Below the pieces are notes generated by a model that did no database searches, was not told the DNA's origin, and worked only from the letters and a program-made list of their open reading frames with translations. The position numbers and the translations under genes are program-made. Positions 33,096 to 40,574 of a DNA stretch of 40,574 nucleotides are shown here, piece after piece. This stretch comes from Flavobacteriaceae bacterium (GTDB taxonomy: Bacteria; Bacteroidota; Bacteroidia; Flavobacteriales; Flavobacteriaceae): NCBI GenBank assembly GCA_022425945.1, contig JAKMEK010000045.1, positions 1-40,574 on the forward strand. The letters are read 5' to 3'. Each line of letters starts with the position of its first letter. The stretch's first letter is position 1.

Positions 33096-33127
33096 TAAAA
33101 TTAACGAAGCCTTTTGGGCTGTCAAAA
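33096..33127 (-). promoter_or_regulatory. Candidate radA promoter
   Basis: On the minus strand TTTTG is followed after 19 bases by TAATTTTA at 33096-33103 (seven of eight positions match TAnnTTTG counting the free ones), then GGC and the radA ATG at 33092. The spacing suits the Bacteroidota -33/-7 promoter and predicts a leaderless or nearly leaderless mRNA. Confidence 0.5.
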
Positions 33128-33138
33128 TAAAACGAGGC

Positions 33139-34107
33139 TTAGTTTTTACGATTTACGAGCGGTAAAAGCAGGAAAGATAAACTTCCAAAAAACAGCACCA
33201 TGATGGTTTGGGCAGACCACATGATCCATCCAAAGGCGAGGCTAGATTCTTTTGAGATGCCATAACTAATCAAGACCAAGGAGACAGAAAAAGGGTAGAT
33301 GCCTATTCCTCCATTGGTGGCTGAGATGGCTAATGCACCAACTATAAAACCAATTAAAATGGGCTCAAAACCTAAAGATTGGGTTTCTGGCAAGGAAAGT
33401 TTGATGATGTAGAACATTGCGATATACATCGTCCAAATAAAGACGGTATGAAAAAGATAAGCCCATTTTTTCTTCATGTGGACAAGGGTTAAAAACCCCT
33501 CAGAAAGTCCTTTTAAGAGCGAAAGAATTTTCTGCGCAAAAGGATGAGCGGTTTTTTTTAATTGCTGAAAAATAATGTAAATAAAACCAGTTGATAGTAC
33601 CAGAAAGAGAAGTATGGACCAAGGATTTACCGAACGCTCTTGTAGCATGGAGTAAATCACATCAGATTCCATTAAAAGCGCGATTCCAATGGTGATGAGT
33701 AGCATGAATAGGTCTACCGTGCGCTCAGCGATAATGGTTCCGAAGCTTTTTTCGAAGGGAATTTTCTCATAGGTTTGCATAACCGTTGCGCGGAAAAGTT
33801 CTCCGGAACGAGGGACACCAAGATTGGCTATATAGGTGATGAAAATCGCTAAAACATTATTGATTAATCGAGGATGGTAGCCCAGAGGATTAAGCATAAA
33901 ATTCCATCGATAAGCCCGCGAGAGGTGACTAAGCAAGCCCAAAATCAAGGACAAGAAAATATAGCCATAATCAGCCTCTTTGATGGAGTTGTAAATGGTG
34001 ATACGGTCCTGTGCTGTAGTATTTTTTAGGGATAGATAAATGAATAACACCCCAATGAGTAATGGGATGATTGTTTTAACAATTTTAGCTTGTGCAGTTT
34101 TTTTCAA
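33139..34107 (-). CDS. Lysylphosphatidylglycerol synthase TM-region / flippase-like membrane protein
   Basis: 322 residues with about eight transmembrane helices, of the UPF0104 family (lysylphosphatidylglycerol synthase transmembrane region, without the C-terminal synthase domain). Typical features are AYRWNFMLNPLGYHP, NLGVPRSGELFRATVMQTYE and FIVGALAISATNGGIGIYPF. The family is linked to lipid flipping or glycolipid transport; the substrate here is unknown. The start codon is TTG at 34107, 2 bases after the panD stop, so it is translated with the pantothenate genes. Confidence 0.9.
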   Translation of the reverse strand: MKKTAQAKIVKTIIPLLIGVLFIYLSLKNTTAQDRITIYNSIKEADYGYIFLSLILGLLSHLSRAYRWNFMLNPLGYHPRLINNVLAIFITYIANLGVPRSGELFRATVMQTYEKIPFEKSFGTIIAERTVDLFMLLITIGIALLMESDVIYSMLQERSVNPWSILLFLVLSTGFIYIIFQQLKKTAHPFAQKILSLLKGLSEGFLTLVHMKKKWAYLFHTVFIWTMYIAMFYIIKLSLPETQSLGFEPILIGFIVGALAISATNGGIGIYPFSVSLVLISYGISKESSLAFGWIMWSAQTIMVLFFGSLSFLLLPLVNRKN

Positions 34108-34109
34108 AC

Positions 34110-34460
34110 CTAATAAAGCAAATTAGTTGATTCATCAGGAAAAACAAGCAAGGGGCTCATTTCTTTTGCTGCCTCAAAAGGAAGGCTGCAATAGCTAATG
34201 ATGATGATTACATCTCCCTTTTGCACTTTCCGTGCTGCGGGGCCATTAAGCGTAATATCTCCAGATTTTCGTTCCCCTTCGATTACATAGGTTTCAAGGC
34301 GTTCACCATTGTTAATGTTAACAATTTGGACCTTTTCTCCTGCAATTAGGTTGGCTGCATCCATCAATTCTCGATCTATGGTGATGCTGCCAATATAATT
34401 TAAATCAGCGCCTGTAACGGTAACGCGATGTATTTTAGACTTTAATACTTCAATTTGCAT
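34110..34460 (-). CDS. panD: Aspartate 1-decarboxylase
   Basis: 116 residues. Makes beta-alanine from aspartate for pantothenate. The proenzyme cleaves itself between G24 and S25 (NYIGSITID) and the serine becomes the pyruvoyl group. K9 and Y22 in the usual positions and [20 protein letters not shown] and [13 protein letters not shown] are typical. Length is normal. It lies 12 bases after panC and 2 bases before the next gene, so panC, panD and the membrane protein form one unit. Confidence 0.97.
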   Translation of the reverse strand: MQIEVLKSKIHRVTVTGADLNYIGSITIDRELMDAANLIAGEKVQIVNINNGERLETYVIEGERKSGDITLNGPAARKVQKGDVIIIISYCSLPFEAAKEMSPLLVFPDESTNLLY

Positions 34461-34472
34461 GCGGCAAAGATA

Positions 34473-35312
34473 TTAAAAATTGACGTTGTCAATTAACCGA
34501 ACGCCTCCCAATTTTACTGCGATAAAAGCACGAGCAGCTTGGCGATGGTTGATTGTGGTTATGGGTTGTAAAGATTGGGCGTCTGCGATACAGAAATAAT
34601 CTAGCCTAAAGTCAGGGTTTTGGTCAAAAGTAGACTGGACAATATGGTTGATGTCTTCTATTGAGGAATTGTTTTTTAGTGCAATTGTTTTGTTAAGGGT
34701 AGCATAAATTAAGGCCGCTTGAGCCCTGTCTTTCTCACTTAAACGTGTGTTTCTGGAACTCATTGCTAGGCCATCTTTTTCTCTGATAATGGGGCATTTA
34801 ACAATGTTTACAGGGAGTTTCTCTTGTAACACTAGCTGTTGAATAATGCACAATTGCTGGTAGTCCTTTTCTCCAAAATAGGCACGAGTGGGTTTAAATC
34901 CACTCAACAGCTTATGGACGATGGTTGCAACTCCTTGAAAATGCCCTTCTCGTTCTGCTCCCTCCATGGTGGTTTCCAATAGTCCAAATGTATATCGGTT
35001 CGAACAAGCTTCGTCTGGATAAACGTCTTTTACTTCTGGAGCGTATACAAGAATTTGGTTTCCATAAGGAGCCAATTTCTGTAAGTCTTCTTCTAGTGTT
35101 TTTGGATAGCTGTTGAGGTCTGAAGCGTCGTCAAATTGCGTAGGATTCACAAAAATAGACACAATTACACAGTCATTTTCGCTTACTGCCTTGTCTACGA
35201 GTGTCAAGTGACCAAAATGTAGGGCACCCATCGTGGGTACAAGCCCAATAGAATCGCGGCTTTGCTTCTTAATAAAGCTGTTTAGCGTGAGCTGTTCTTT
35301 AAAAACCCTCAT
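34473..35312 (-). CDS. panC: Pantoate--beta-alanine ligase
   Basis: 279 residues. Joins pantoate and beta-alanine with ATP via pantoyl adenylate, the last step of pantothenate synthesis. The HIGH-like nucleotide-binding motif is GLVPTMGALHFGHLTLV (about 23-39), followed by VNPTQFD (about 56-62), the FGEKDYQQLCIIQQLV (about 146-161) region, and the KMSK-like AMSSRNTRLS. Length is typical. It is the first gene of a leftward unit with panD, and its product PanD supplies beta-alanine directly. It is divergent from the GT5-like gene with a 101-base gap. Confidence 0.97.
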   Translation of the reverse strand: MRVFKEQLTLNSFIKKQSRDSIGLVPTMGALHFGHLTLVDKAVSENDCVIVSIFVNPTQFDDASDLNSYPKTLEEDLQKLAPYGNQILVYAPEVKDVYPDEACSNRYTFGLLETTMEGAEREGHFQGVATIVHKLLSGFKPTRAYFGEKDYQQLCIIQQLVLQEKLPVNIVKCPIIREKDGLAMSSRNTRLSEKDRAQAALIYATLNKTIALKNNSSIEDINHIVQSTFDQNPDFRLDYFCIADAQSLQPITTINHRQAARAFIAVKLGGVRLIDNVNF

Positions 35313-35371
35313 TTAGGAAAAGATTAACAGGCTAAAAGTACTGTTTTTTCTAATGATCGGAAGATTTTTTG

Positions 35372-35379
35372 TAATTTTG
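35372..35379 (+). promoter_or_regulatory. Candidate promoter -7 box of the GT5-like gene unit
   Basis: TAATTTTG is an exact TAnnTTTG match. Transcription would begin near 35385, about 29 bases before the ATG at 35414. A clear -33 TTG is not seen. Confidence 0.5.
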
Positions 35380-35413
35380 CTAAACTTTCGTAATAGAAGG
35401 CTAACACGATTTT

Positions 35414-36214
35414 ATGCAAAATAAAAAAGTACTTGTAATTTCCTCGGAAGTTATACCCTATCTTCCTCAAACAGAACGATCTATCAATTCGTTTAAAATC
35501 CCCAAGCAAATTAATGATGCAGGAGGGCAAACACGAATATTCATGCCTCGCTATGGATTAATCAATGAGCGTCGTCATCAATTACATGAAGTTATCCGTT
35601 TATCGGGAATGAACCTCGTGATAAATGACATGGATATGCCGCTGATTATAAAAGTAGCTTCTATCCCAAAAGAGCGGATGCAGGTCTACTTCATTGACAA
35701 TGAGGAATACTTCAAGCGTAAGGAAATGTTGCACGACAAAGACGGGGCCTTGTTCCCGGATAACGATGAGCGAATGATTTTCTTTACCAAAGGAGTTATT
35801 GAAACAGTGAAAAAACTGAATTGGTCTCCAGACATCATCCATTTACACGGATGGTTTACCTCACTTTTTCCACTTTACATGAAAACGTATTTTTCTCAGG
35901 ACCCAATTTTTGAACAGAGTAAAATTGTTTCCTCTATTTATCCGGAAGATCTAGGTGGAACGCTTGATCCAGCTTTGAAAGATAAAATTGCTTTTGATCA
36001 AATAACAACCGATCTGTCTTCTTTATCCACTCCGGGCTATAATCAACTGATGCAATTGGCCATTGACCATTCGGATGGTTTGGTTGTAGCAGGCGATACA
36101 CATTCTCCTCAATTATTGAAGCAAATTGAAGGAAGTAGTAAGCCTACTTTATCTTTTGCAGATAGCAAAGAAGAGACTGCACATGTCGATTTCTTTAACA
36201 CTAACTTCCTATAA
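35414..36214 (+). CDS. Half-length glycogen/starch synthase-like protein (GT5 N-terminal domain only)
   Basis: 266 residues. The sequence resembles the N-terminal domain of GT5 glycogen synthases: MQNKKVLVISSEVIPYLPQT, a segment ending AGGQTRIFMPRYGLINERRH and HLHGW at 143-147. The C-terminal half, which carries the rest of the active site, is absent, and the N-terminal KxGGL motif that binds ADP-glucose is replaced by QTERSINSFKIPKQ. It is therefore unlikely to make glycogen. From memory, a protein of the same size and place (between panC and a DUF4270 gene) is common in Flavobacteriia, so it is a conserved family with an unknown role, not a fresh truncation. It is followed after 7 bases by the DUF4270 gene. 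Confidence 0.85.
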   Translation: MQNKKVLVISSEVIPYLPQTERSINSFKIPKQINDAGGQTRIFMPRYGLINERRHQLHEVIRLSGMNLVINDMDMPLIIKVASIPKERMQVYFIDNEEYFKRKEMLHDKDGALFPDNDERMIFFTKGVIETVKKLNWSPDIIHLHGWFTSLFPLYMKTYFSQDPIFEQSKIVSSIYPEDLGGTLDPALKDKIAFDQITTDLSSLSTPGYNQLMQLAIDHSDGLVVAGDTHSPQLLKQIEGSSKPTLSFADSKEETAHVDFFNTNFL

Positions 36215-36221
36215 TAGCCCC

Positions 36222-38045
36222 ATGGAAATTGCTCAAAAGACATTCCTCTTAGGAGTTCTCAGTCTTCTTTTCGTTGGCTGTAACCAAGAATTCAACACCG
36301 TAGGTGTAGACCTTATCGCGACAGACCAATTTGATATTGCCAAGCGCGAATTTCCTGTGTTTGTCTCGATTGATTCGTTGACCGATGTACAGTCTGATCA
36401 ATTGTCTGTTGTGCATTTCGGGTCGAATAATTTTAATTTTATTGGACGTAGAGAAGCCAATTTCACGTCTCAATTGTCCATTTTTGAAAACCAACGTTTT
36501 GGAATATTTGCCCAAGAAACAGAAGAGGCTGGGGATTCAACCAACATCAATGTCATTGATGAGAGAGAACGTGTCACCGAAGTTTTTTTAGAAATTCCTT
36601 TTTTGAATAACCAGAACGATGACGATAACGACGGAGTAATCAATGCTTTTGATGTGGACTCAAGTTCTACTGAAAGTGATTCTGATGGAGATGGCGTGTC
36701 AGACCTTCTTGAATCTCAAGCAGGCACAAACCCCTTGGATCAAGACTCGGACGGAGATGGTATAAATGATGATGTAGACACTGACAACTCGGGTTACGAT
36801 GCTGCCAACAAAGTTTACGAAATTGACTCTATCTTTGGCAATAGATCAGCAACATTTAACCTGAAGGTCACCGAGTTAGATTATTTTTTCAATCCTCTTG
36901 ATCCCAACAATAATTTTGAATCGCCCAGCACTTATTTTTCTGGAAGAGATTTTTATGAAGAAGGTTTTGCTACCCGAGTCCTTCATGACGAAAGCATTCA
37001 GCTTAATTTTGATGAATTACGGTTTAATTTCACTGAAGATGATCCAGAAACTACAGATGTTGATGAAACAACTCAGGTAGAAACACGACTATCTCCCCGC
37101 ATTCGCGTGCCACTAGAAACTTCATTTTTTCAGGAAAAAATACTTGATGAGGAAGGAAATGAGTCGCTTAAAAACACCAATAATTTCATCAACCACATAA
37201 AAGCGATTAACGTTCGTATGGAGAATCCCTCAGATGATCTGTATTTTCTCCTCAATTTAACTGGAGCTCGAATTGTTGTTTCCTATGATTACGATGTATA
37301 CAATGATCAAGACACGCCAGACGACACCAGTGATGACACTACTGATGTGGCTCAAAACACCATGAGTATTGGTCTTTCAGGGGTGCGGATTAACCACTTT
37401 AAAAATGAAGTAGGAGAGAGCCAAAGTGTTGCTATTTCACCCAATGAAAAGTTTCTAGTTAAAGGTGCGTTGGGAACCCGTGCTTCACTTCGTTTGTTTG
37501 ATCAAGACGATTCCACGCAAGTTTTAGAAGACATGCGAACTGAAAACATTTTGATTAATGAGGCAAGCCTGAGTTTTTATGTAGACCCTTCTGCAGTTGC
37601 GAATTGGTCTGAAAATGATCGGATTGCCGAGCGATTATACCTTTACAAATTAGCAGATAACTCACCTTTGGCAGATTATTTTTCTGACCCAACTTCGAGC
37701 AGCAATGCGTTAGAAAACAAGACCATTCATAGCGGTATTTTAGAATACCAAGATGGCGTTCCCTATCGCTACAAGTTTCGTGTTACCCAACATATTACTG
37801 AATTAATCCGCTCTTCATCAGATGATTTAGTTGAAAACGAACCACTTGGTTTAGTGGTTACTTCCGACATAAACATGTTGGCGACTAGGAAAGGAGTTCT
37901 TGCTGGCGATACAGTAGAGGTCGACTATCCTTTTGGTGCCTTAATCAATCCTTTAGGAACTCTCTTGGTTGGTCCAAATCCTTCAGAAGAACTGATGGAC
38001 AAGCGCCTTAAACTTGAGATCATTTACACCGACCTCTCCAATTAA
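36222..38045 (+). CDS. DUF4270 lipoprotein with calcium-binding-type repeats
   Basis: 607 residues from the ATG at 36222. The N-terminus EIAQKTFLLGVLSLLFVGCN carries a lipobox with the lipid cysteine in VGC, so the protein is a lipoprotein. The DUF4270 domain fills most of the mature part (YLEIPFL-type start as VFLEIPFLNNQ and the C-terminal QHITELIRSSSDDL). About residues 130-190 hold aspartate-rich stretches, NDDDNDGVINAFDVD, DSDGDGVSDLLESQAGTNP and DSDGDGINDDVD, which look like thrombospondin type 3 or calcium-binding repeats. A longer ORF starts at 36126 inside the upstream gene but lacks this signal peptide at its start, so 36222 is chosen. Function unknown; probably surface or outer-membrane located. 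glmS follows after 8 bases. Confidence 0.9.
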   Translation: MEIAQKTFLLGVLSLLFVGCNQEFNTVGVDLIATDQFDIAKREFPVFVSIDSLTDVQSDQLSVVHFGSNNFNFIGRREANFTSQLSIFENQRFGIFAQETEEAGDSTNINVIDERERVTEVFLEIPFLNNQNDDDNDGVINAFDVDSSSTESDSDGDGVSDLLESQAGTNPLDQDSDGDGINDDVDTDNSGYDAANKVYEIDSIFGNRSATFNLKVTELDYFFNPLDPNNNFESPSTYFSGRDFYEEGFATRVLHDESIQLNFDELRFNFTEDDPETTDVDETTQVETRLSPRIRVPLETSFFQEKILDEEGNESLKNTNNFINHIKAINVRMENPSDDLYFLLNLTGARIVVSYDYDVYNDQDTPDDTSDDTTDVAQNTMSIGLSGVRINHFKNEVGESQSVAISPNEKFLVKGALGTRASLRLFDQDDSTQVLEDMRTENILINEASLSFYVDPSAVANWSENDRIAERLYLYKLADNSPLADYFSDPTSSSNALENKTIHSGILEYQDGVPYRYKFRVTQHITELIRSSSDDLVENEPLGLVVTSDINMLATRKGVLAGDTVEVDYPFGALINPLGTLLVGPNPSEELMDKRLKLEIIYTDLSN

Positions 38046-38053
38046 TTATACCT

Positions 38054-39901
38054 ATGTGTGGAATTGTTGCCTATATTGGAAATCAGCAAGCTCAGCCTAT
38101 TGTCATTAAAGGACTGAAGCGATTGGAATACCGTGGATATGACTCTACCGGAATCTCATCTCATGATGAGGAGAGTCTTCATACCTTGAAAACAGCCGGT
38201 AAAGTAAGCGATCTTGAAGCCATCATTGCTACCGTTCCTGCCAATACTGCAACCGTAGCTTTAGGCCATACGCGTTGGGCCACTCACGGTGTGCCAAATG
38301 ATGTAAATGCGCATCCACAAACATCAAATTCAGGGAACCTTGTGATTGTTCACAACGGAATCATTGAAAACTATGCTTCTTTAAAAAAAGAACTGCAGCA
38401 CCGCGGGTTCACTTTCCAGTCGGATACCGATACTGAGGTGTTGATCAATTTAATCCAGGACGTTCAAGACAAGGAAAACGTCAAGTTAGGGAAAGCTGTT
38501 CAAATTGCGCTTTCTCAAGTAATTGGCGCCTATGCTATTGTTGTTTTTGATCGTCGAAAGCCCAATGAGCTTGTTGCAGCCCGACTTGGAAGCCCACTGG
38601 CCATTGGAATAGGAGATGAGGAGTTTTTTGTAGCATCAGATGCCACTCCTTTCATTGAATACACCAAAAATGTAATCTACCTAGAAGAAGAACACTTGGC
38701 CATTATTCGCCGAAACAAGGCCATTAAAATCCGTAAAATTGAGGATGACCTAGAAGTTGAGCCTTATGTTGAAAAACTCCAGCTCAGCCTAGAGAACATT
38801 CAAAAAGGAGGCTATGATCACTTTATGCTCAAAGAAATATTTGAGCAGCCTAAGGCGATTCAAGACACCCTTAGGGGGCGTTTGTTATCACAAGAAGGGG
38901 TAATCACCCTTTCGAGTTTGCGTGAGCATGAAAATCGTTTTCTCAAAGCCAAGCGTATCCTTATCGTTGCCTGCGGTACCTCATGGCATGCTGGTTTGGT
39001 TGCCGAGTATTTAATAGAAGACTTTACCCGTATTCCTGTTGAAGTTGAATACGCCTCAGAATTCCGTTACCGTAATCCAATCATTTATCCAGATGATGTG
39101 GTGATCGCTATTTCTCAATCTGGAGAAACAGCGGATACCATTGCTGCCATCAATATCGCCAAAGAGAAAGGCGCCTTTGTTTATGGTATTTGTAATGTGG
39201 TGGGGTCCACTATTTCTCGCATCACCCATACAGGTTGCTATACCCATGCAGGCCCAGAAATTGGGGTGGCTTCAACCAAAGCATTTACAACTCAAATTAC
39301 AGTGATTGCCCTAATTGGTTTGTATTTAGGAAAAGCCAATGGAACCTTGTCTCGTTCTCAGTACCAAGAATATGTGACCGAATTGGAATCCCTCCCCAAC
39401 AAGGTGGAGTCAATTTTTGCCTCTCAAACATACATAGAAGAAGTTGCCGCTTCTTTTGAGACCTCCCAGAATTGTATTTATTTAGGAAGAGGATACAATT
39501 TCCCAGTAGCCTTGGAAGGTGCTCTAAAGTTGAAAGAAATCTCTTACATTCATGCTGAAGGCTATCCTGCCGCTGAAATGAAACATGGTCCAATCGCACT
39601 TATTGACAAAGAAATGCCTGTGGTGGTGATTGCAACTAAAAAAGGCTATTACGAAAAGGTGGTCTCTAATATTCAGGAAATTAAATCCCGGGAAGGACGC
39701 ATCATTGCCATTGTGAGCAAAGGAGACACTCAGGTCAAAGAATTGGCGGATTATTGTATTGAAATCCCTGATTCTTCGGAATCATTTGCACCGATTTTGT
39801 CAACCATTCCTTTACAGCTTTTATCGTATTATATCGCCGTTCAACGTGGTTGTAATGTCGACCAGCCAAGAAACTTAGCCAAGTCGGTTACGGTGGAGTA
39901 A
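38054..39901 (+). CDS. glmS: Glutamine--fructose-6-phosphate aminotransferase
   Basis: 615 residues. Converts fructose 6-phosphate and glutamine to glucosamine 6-phosphate, the first step to UDP-GlcNAc for peptidoglycan and LPS. The N-terminal glutaminase nucleophile is Cys2 (MCGIVAYIGN), with the YRGYDSTGIS and HTRWATHGVPNDVNAHPQ motifs; two SIS sugar-isomerase domains follow (about 290-430 and 460-605), with SQSGETADTI and the C-terminal DQPRNLAKSVTVE. The substrate comes from Pgi, encoded in this window. It lies 8 bases after DUF4270 and is the last gene before the AT-rich right end. No glmS ribozyme-like segment is obvious in the short leader. Confidence 0.97.
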   Translation: MCGIVAYIGNQQAQPIVIKGLKRLEYRGYDSTGISSHDEESLHTLKTAGKVSDLEAIIATVPANTATVALGHTRWATHGVPNDVNAHPQTSNSGNLVIVHNGIIENYASLKKELQHRGFTFQSDTDTEVLINLIQDVQDKENVKLGKAVQIALSQVIGAYAIVVFDRRKPNELVAARLGSPLAIGIGDEEFFVASDATPFIEYTKNVIYLEEEHLAIIRRNKAIKIRKIEDDLEVEPYVEKLQLSLENIQKGGYDHFMLKEIFEQPKAIQDTLRGRLLSQEGVITLSSLREHENRFLKAKRILIVACGTSWHAGLVAEYLIEDFTRIPVEVEYASEFRYRNPIIYPDDVVIAISQSGETADTIAAINIAKEKGAFVYGICNVVGSTISRITHTGCYTHAGPEIGVASTKAFTTQITVIALIGLYLGKANGTLSRSQYQEYVTELESLPNKVESIFASQTYIEEVAASFETSQNCIYLGRGYNFPVALEGALKLKEISYIHAEGYPAAEMKHGPIALIDKEMPVVVIATKKGYYEKVVSNIQEIKSREGRIIAIVSKGDTQVKELADYCIEIPDSSESFAPILSTIPLQLLSYYIAVQRGCNVDQPRNLAKSVTVE

Positions 39902-39903
39902 CG

Positions 39904-40260
39904 TTGGAAGGTGGTTATACTTACCCCCTAAGACTACAAGTAAAATTCTCAATTTCAATTACTACTACTAAATTGAGGGAGTCAAATTATTCTGAATACC
40001 TAGAGTATTTATTCAAACGTATCTGTGAATATAAGGATAACAATCTTACCCCTATTGGGTATAAAAAGATATCTGAAATCTTCAATGAGGAGGGGTTAAA
40101 AACACCTTGTGGGAGTGTGATGAAGAACAATCATGTTTATTATGTCTAAAGGAAAGGAAAGATTATAGAAGAACGAATCAATAAAAAGAATGTTGTTTTA
40201 ATAAAACCTATTATTGATGTGTCTCAACACTCTTTTTATTATGAGAAGGTTTTGGGATAA
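39904..40260 (+). pseudogene. Decayed recombinase-like fragment
   Basis: The open frame from 39904 (TTG) runs to a TAA at 40147-40149 and then continues in the same frame to a TAA at 40258-40260. The first part has SEYLEYLFKRICEYKDNN, YKKISEIFNEEGLKTPCGS and NHVYYV, which resembles the recombinase domain of large serine recombinases (the pattern Ia..LN..G..TP.G..w....V). After the stop the frame reads RKGKIIEERINKKNVV, as expected for the continuation of that pattern. No good start codon exists near the first conserved residues (VKFSISITTTKLRE; GTA where ATG is expected). I take it as a remnant with a broken start and an in-frame stop. The exact origin is not certain. Start and end are approximate. 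Confidence 0.45.
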
Positions 40261-40327
40261 ATTAGAAAAGAAAATATGAAATGGATAATTAGCTTACTTA
40301 TCTTTTAAAAAGGGTTAACATATCGAG

Positions 40328-40358
40328 AAGACGTCAAAATGACGTCTTGATGACGTTA
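40328..40358. promoter_or_regulatory. Operator-like repeat upstream of the XRE regulator
   Basis: A perfect inverted repeat AAGACGTCA (40328-40336) and TGACGTCTT (40340-40348) with 3 bases between, followed by a third half-site TGACGTTA (40351-40358). It lies 33-63 bases before the XRE start and is a good candidate for the binding site of that protein. It does not look like a terminator, since no T run follows directly. Confidence 0.55.
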
Positions 40359-40378
40359 TTATTTTTAGTCAGTAAAAA

Positions 40379-40386
40379 TATCTTTG
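40379..40386 (+). promoter_or_regulatory. Promoter -7 box of the XRE gene
   Basis: TATCTTTG is an exact TAnnTTTG match, ending 4 bases before the ATG at 40391. The transcript would start at or very near the ATG, so the mRNA is likely leaderless. Confidence 0.55.
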
Positions 40387-40390
40387 AAGA

Positions 40391-40574
40391 ATGAAATTAG
40401 GAACAACAATTAAAGAATTGAGAAAAAAGAAAGGGTTAACACAACTTGATCTTTCTGAAAAATCAGGATTATCGTTGAGAACAATTCAAAGGATTGAAAA
40501 CAATGAAAATAAACCATCAGTATATTCCTTAAGAAAGCTAGGAGAAGTTCTTGACTACACGTTTAACCTTAAAG
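40391..40574 (+). CDS. XRE-family HTH transcriptional regulator (partial)
   Basis: The first 61 codons of a regulator cut off by the window edge. The N-terminus MKLGTTIKELRKKKGLTQLD and the recognition region LSLRTIQRIENNENKPS form a Cro/C1-type helix-turn-helix (about residues 6-58). The protein probably represses or activates genes from the operator-like repeat 33-63 bases upstream, possibly its own. It is the first gene of the accessory-looking region, with higher AT content than the upstream chromosome. A similar flavobacterial protein carries a membrane domain after the HTH, but the end is not visible here. Confidence 0.85.
   Translation, partial: MKLGTTIKELRKKKGLTQLDLSEKSGLSLRTIQRIENNENKPSVYSLRKLGEVLDYTFNLK

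Noticed and set aside
40276-40308. Ten-codon ORF MKWIISLLIF before the XRE operator
   Set aside because: Too short, no ribosome-binding or promoter signal, likely chance in an AT-rich stretch.
39902-40320. tRNA gene or glmS-linked Tn7 attachment site
   Set aside because: No cloverleaf or terminal inverted repeats seen; the glmS downstream position is suggestive only.

Overview
The window is a piece of a chromosome from a member of the Bacteroidota, most likely class Flavobacteriia. The reasons are the gene content (DUF4270 lipoprotein, a half-length glycogen synthase-like protein next to panC, DUF3108 and M23 lipoprotein next to pgi, TonB receptors with a CarboxypepD-like N-terminal domain, PepSY and ABA4-like membrane proteins), the near absence of Shine-Dalgarno sequences, and promoters of the Bacteroidota type with a TAnnTTTG -7 box. 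No rRNA, tRNA, CRISPR array or complete insertion sequence was seen.

Layout: (1) 1-2513 holds the end of a TonB-dependent receptor with a small membrane protein, facing a three-gene operon (2-oxoglutarate/Fe(II) oxygenase, ABA4-like, PepSY). (2) 2541-2735 holds a compact micro-gene: promoter, hairpin leader, strong Shine-Dalgarno, 20-codon ORF and terminator. (3) 2759-8863 holds a cation/proton antiporter, ribE and pdxA in divergent array, DUF177-rpmF, and an accB-accC pair preceded by an unknown 97-residue protein where related genomes usually carry fabH. (4) 8902-11693 is a leftward tdk-alr group and asd; 11779-15116 is a rightward run ending in rsmI-recJ. (5) 15127-20777 runs leftward with pgi, an M23 lipoprotein, DUF3108 and uvrC. 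(6) 20837-27144 holds a folate-salvage enzyme, then lspA, a secreted beta-protein, a DksA-like protein and ileS, then an acetyltransferase. (7) 27141-35312 is a leftward block: TonB receptor, recO, gdhA, radA, a flippase-like membrane protein, panD and panC. (8) 35414-39901 runs rightward: GT5-like protein, DUF4270 lipoprotein, glmS. (9) 39902-40574 is different: more AT-rich, with a decayed recombinase-like fragment, an operator-like repeat and the start of an XRE regulator, and looks like the edge of an accessory region.

Most of the window is housekeeping: cofactor synthesis (riboflavin, pyridoxal phosphate, pantothenate, folate), fatty-acid initiation (AccB/AccC), envelope precursors (Alr, Asd, GlmS, LspA), DNA repair (RecJ, UvrC, RecO, RadA) and translation (L32, RsmI, IleRS). 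The most unusual items are the Shine-Dalgarno-bearing micro-gene at 2541-2735, the secreted-protein gene at 22063 whose signal peptide has no normal start codon, a Shine-Dalgarno-preceded upstream start for asd, and the operator plus apparently leaderless regulator at the right edge.
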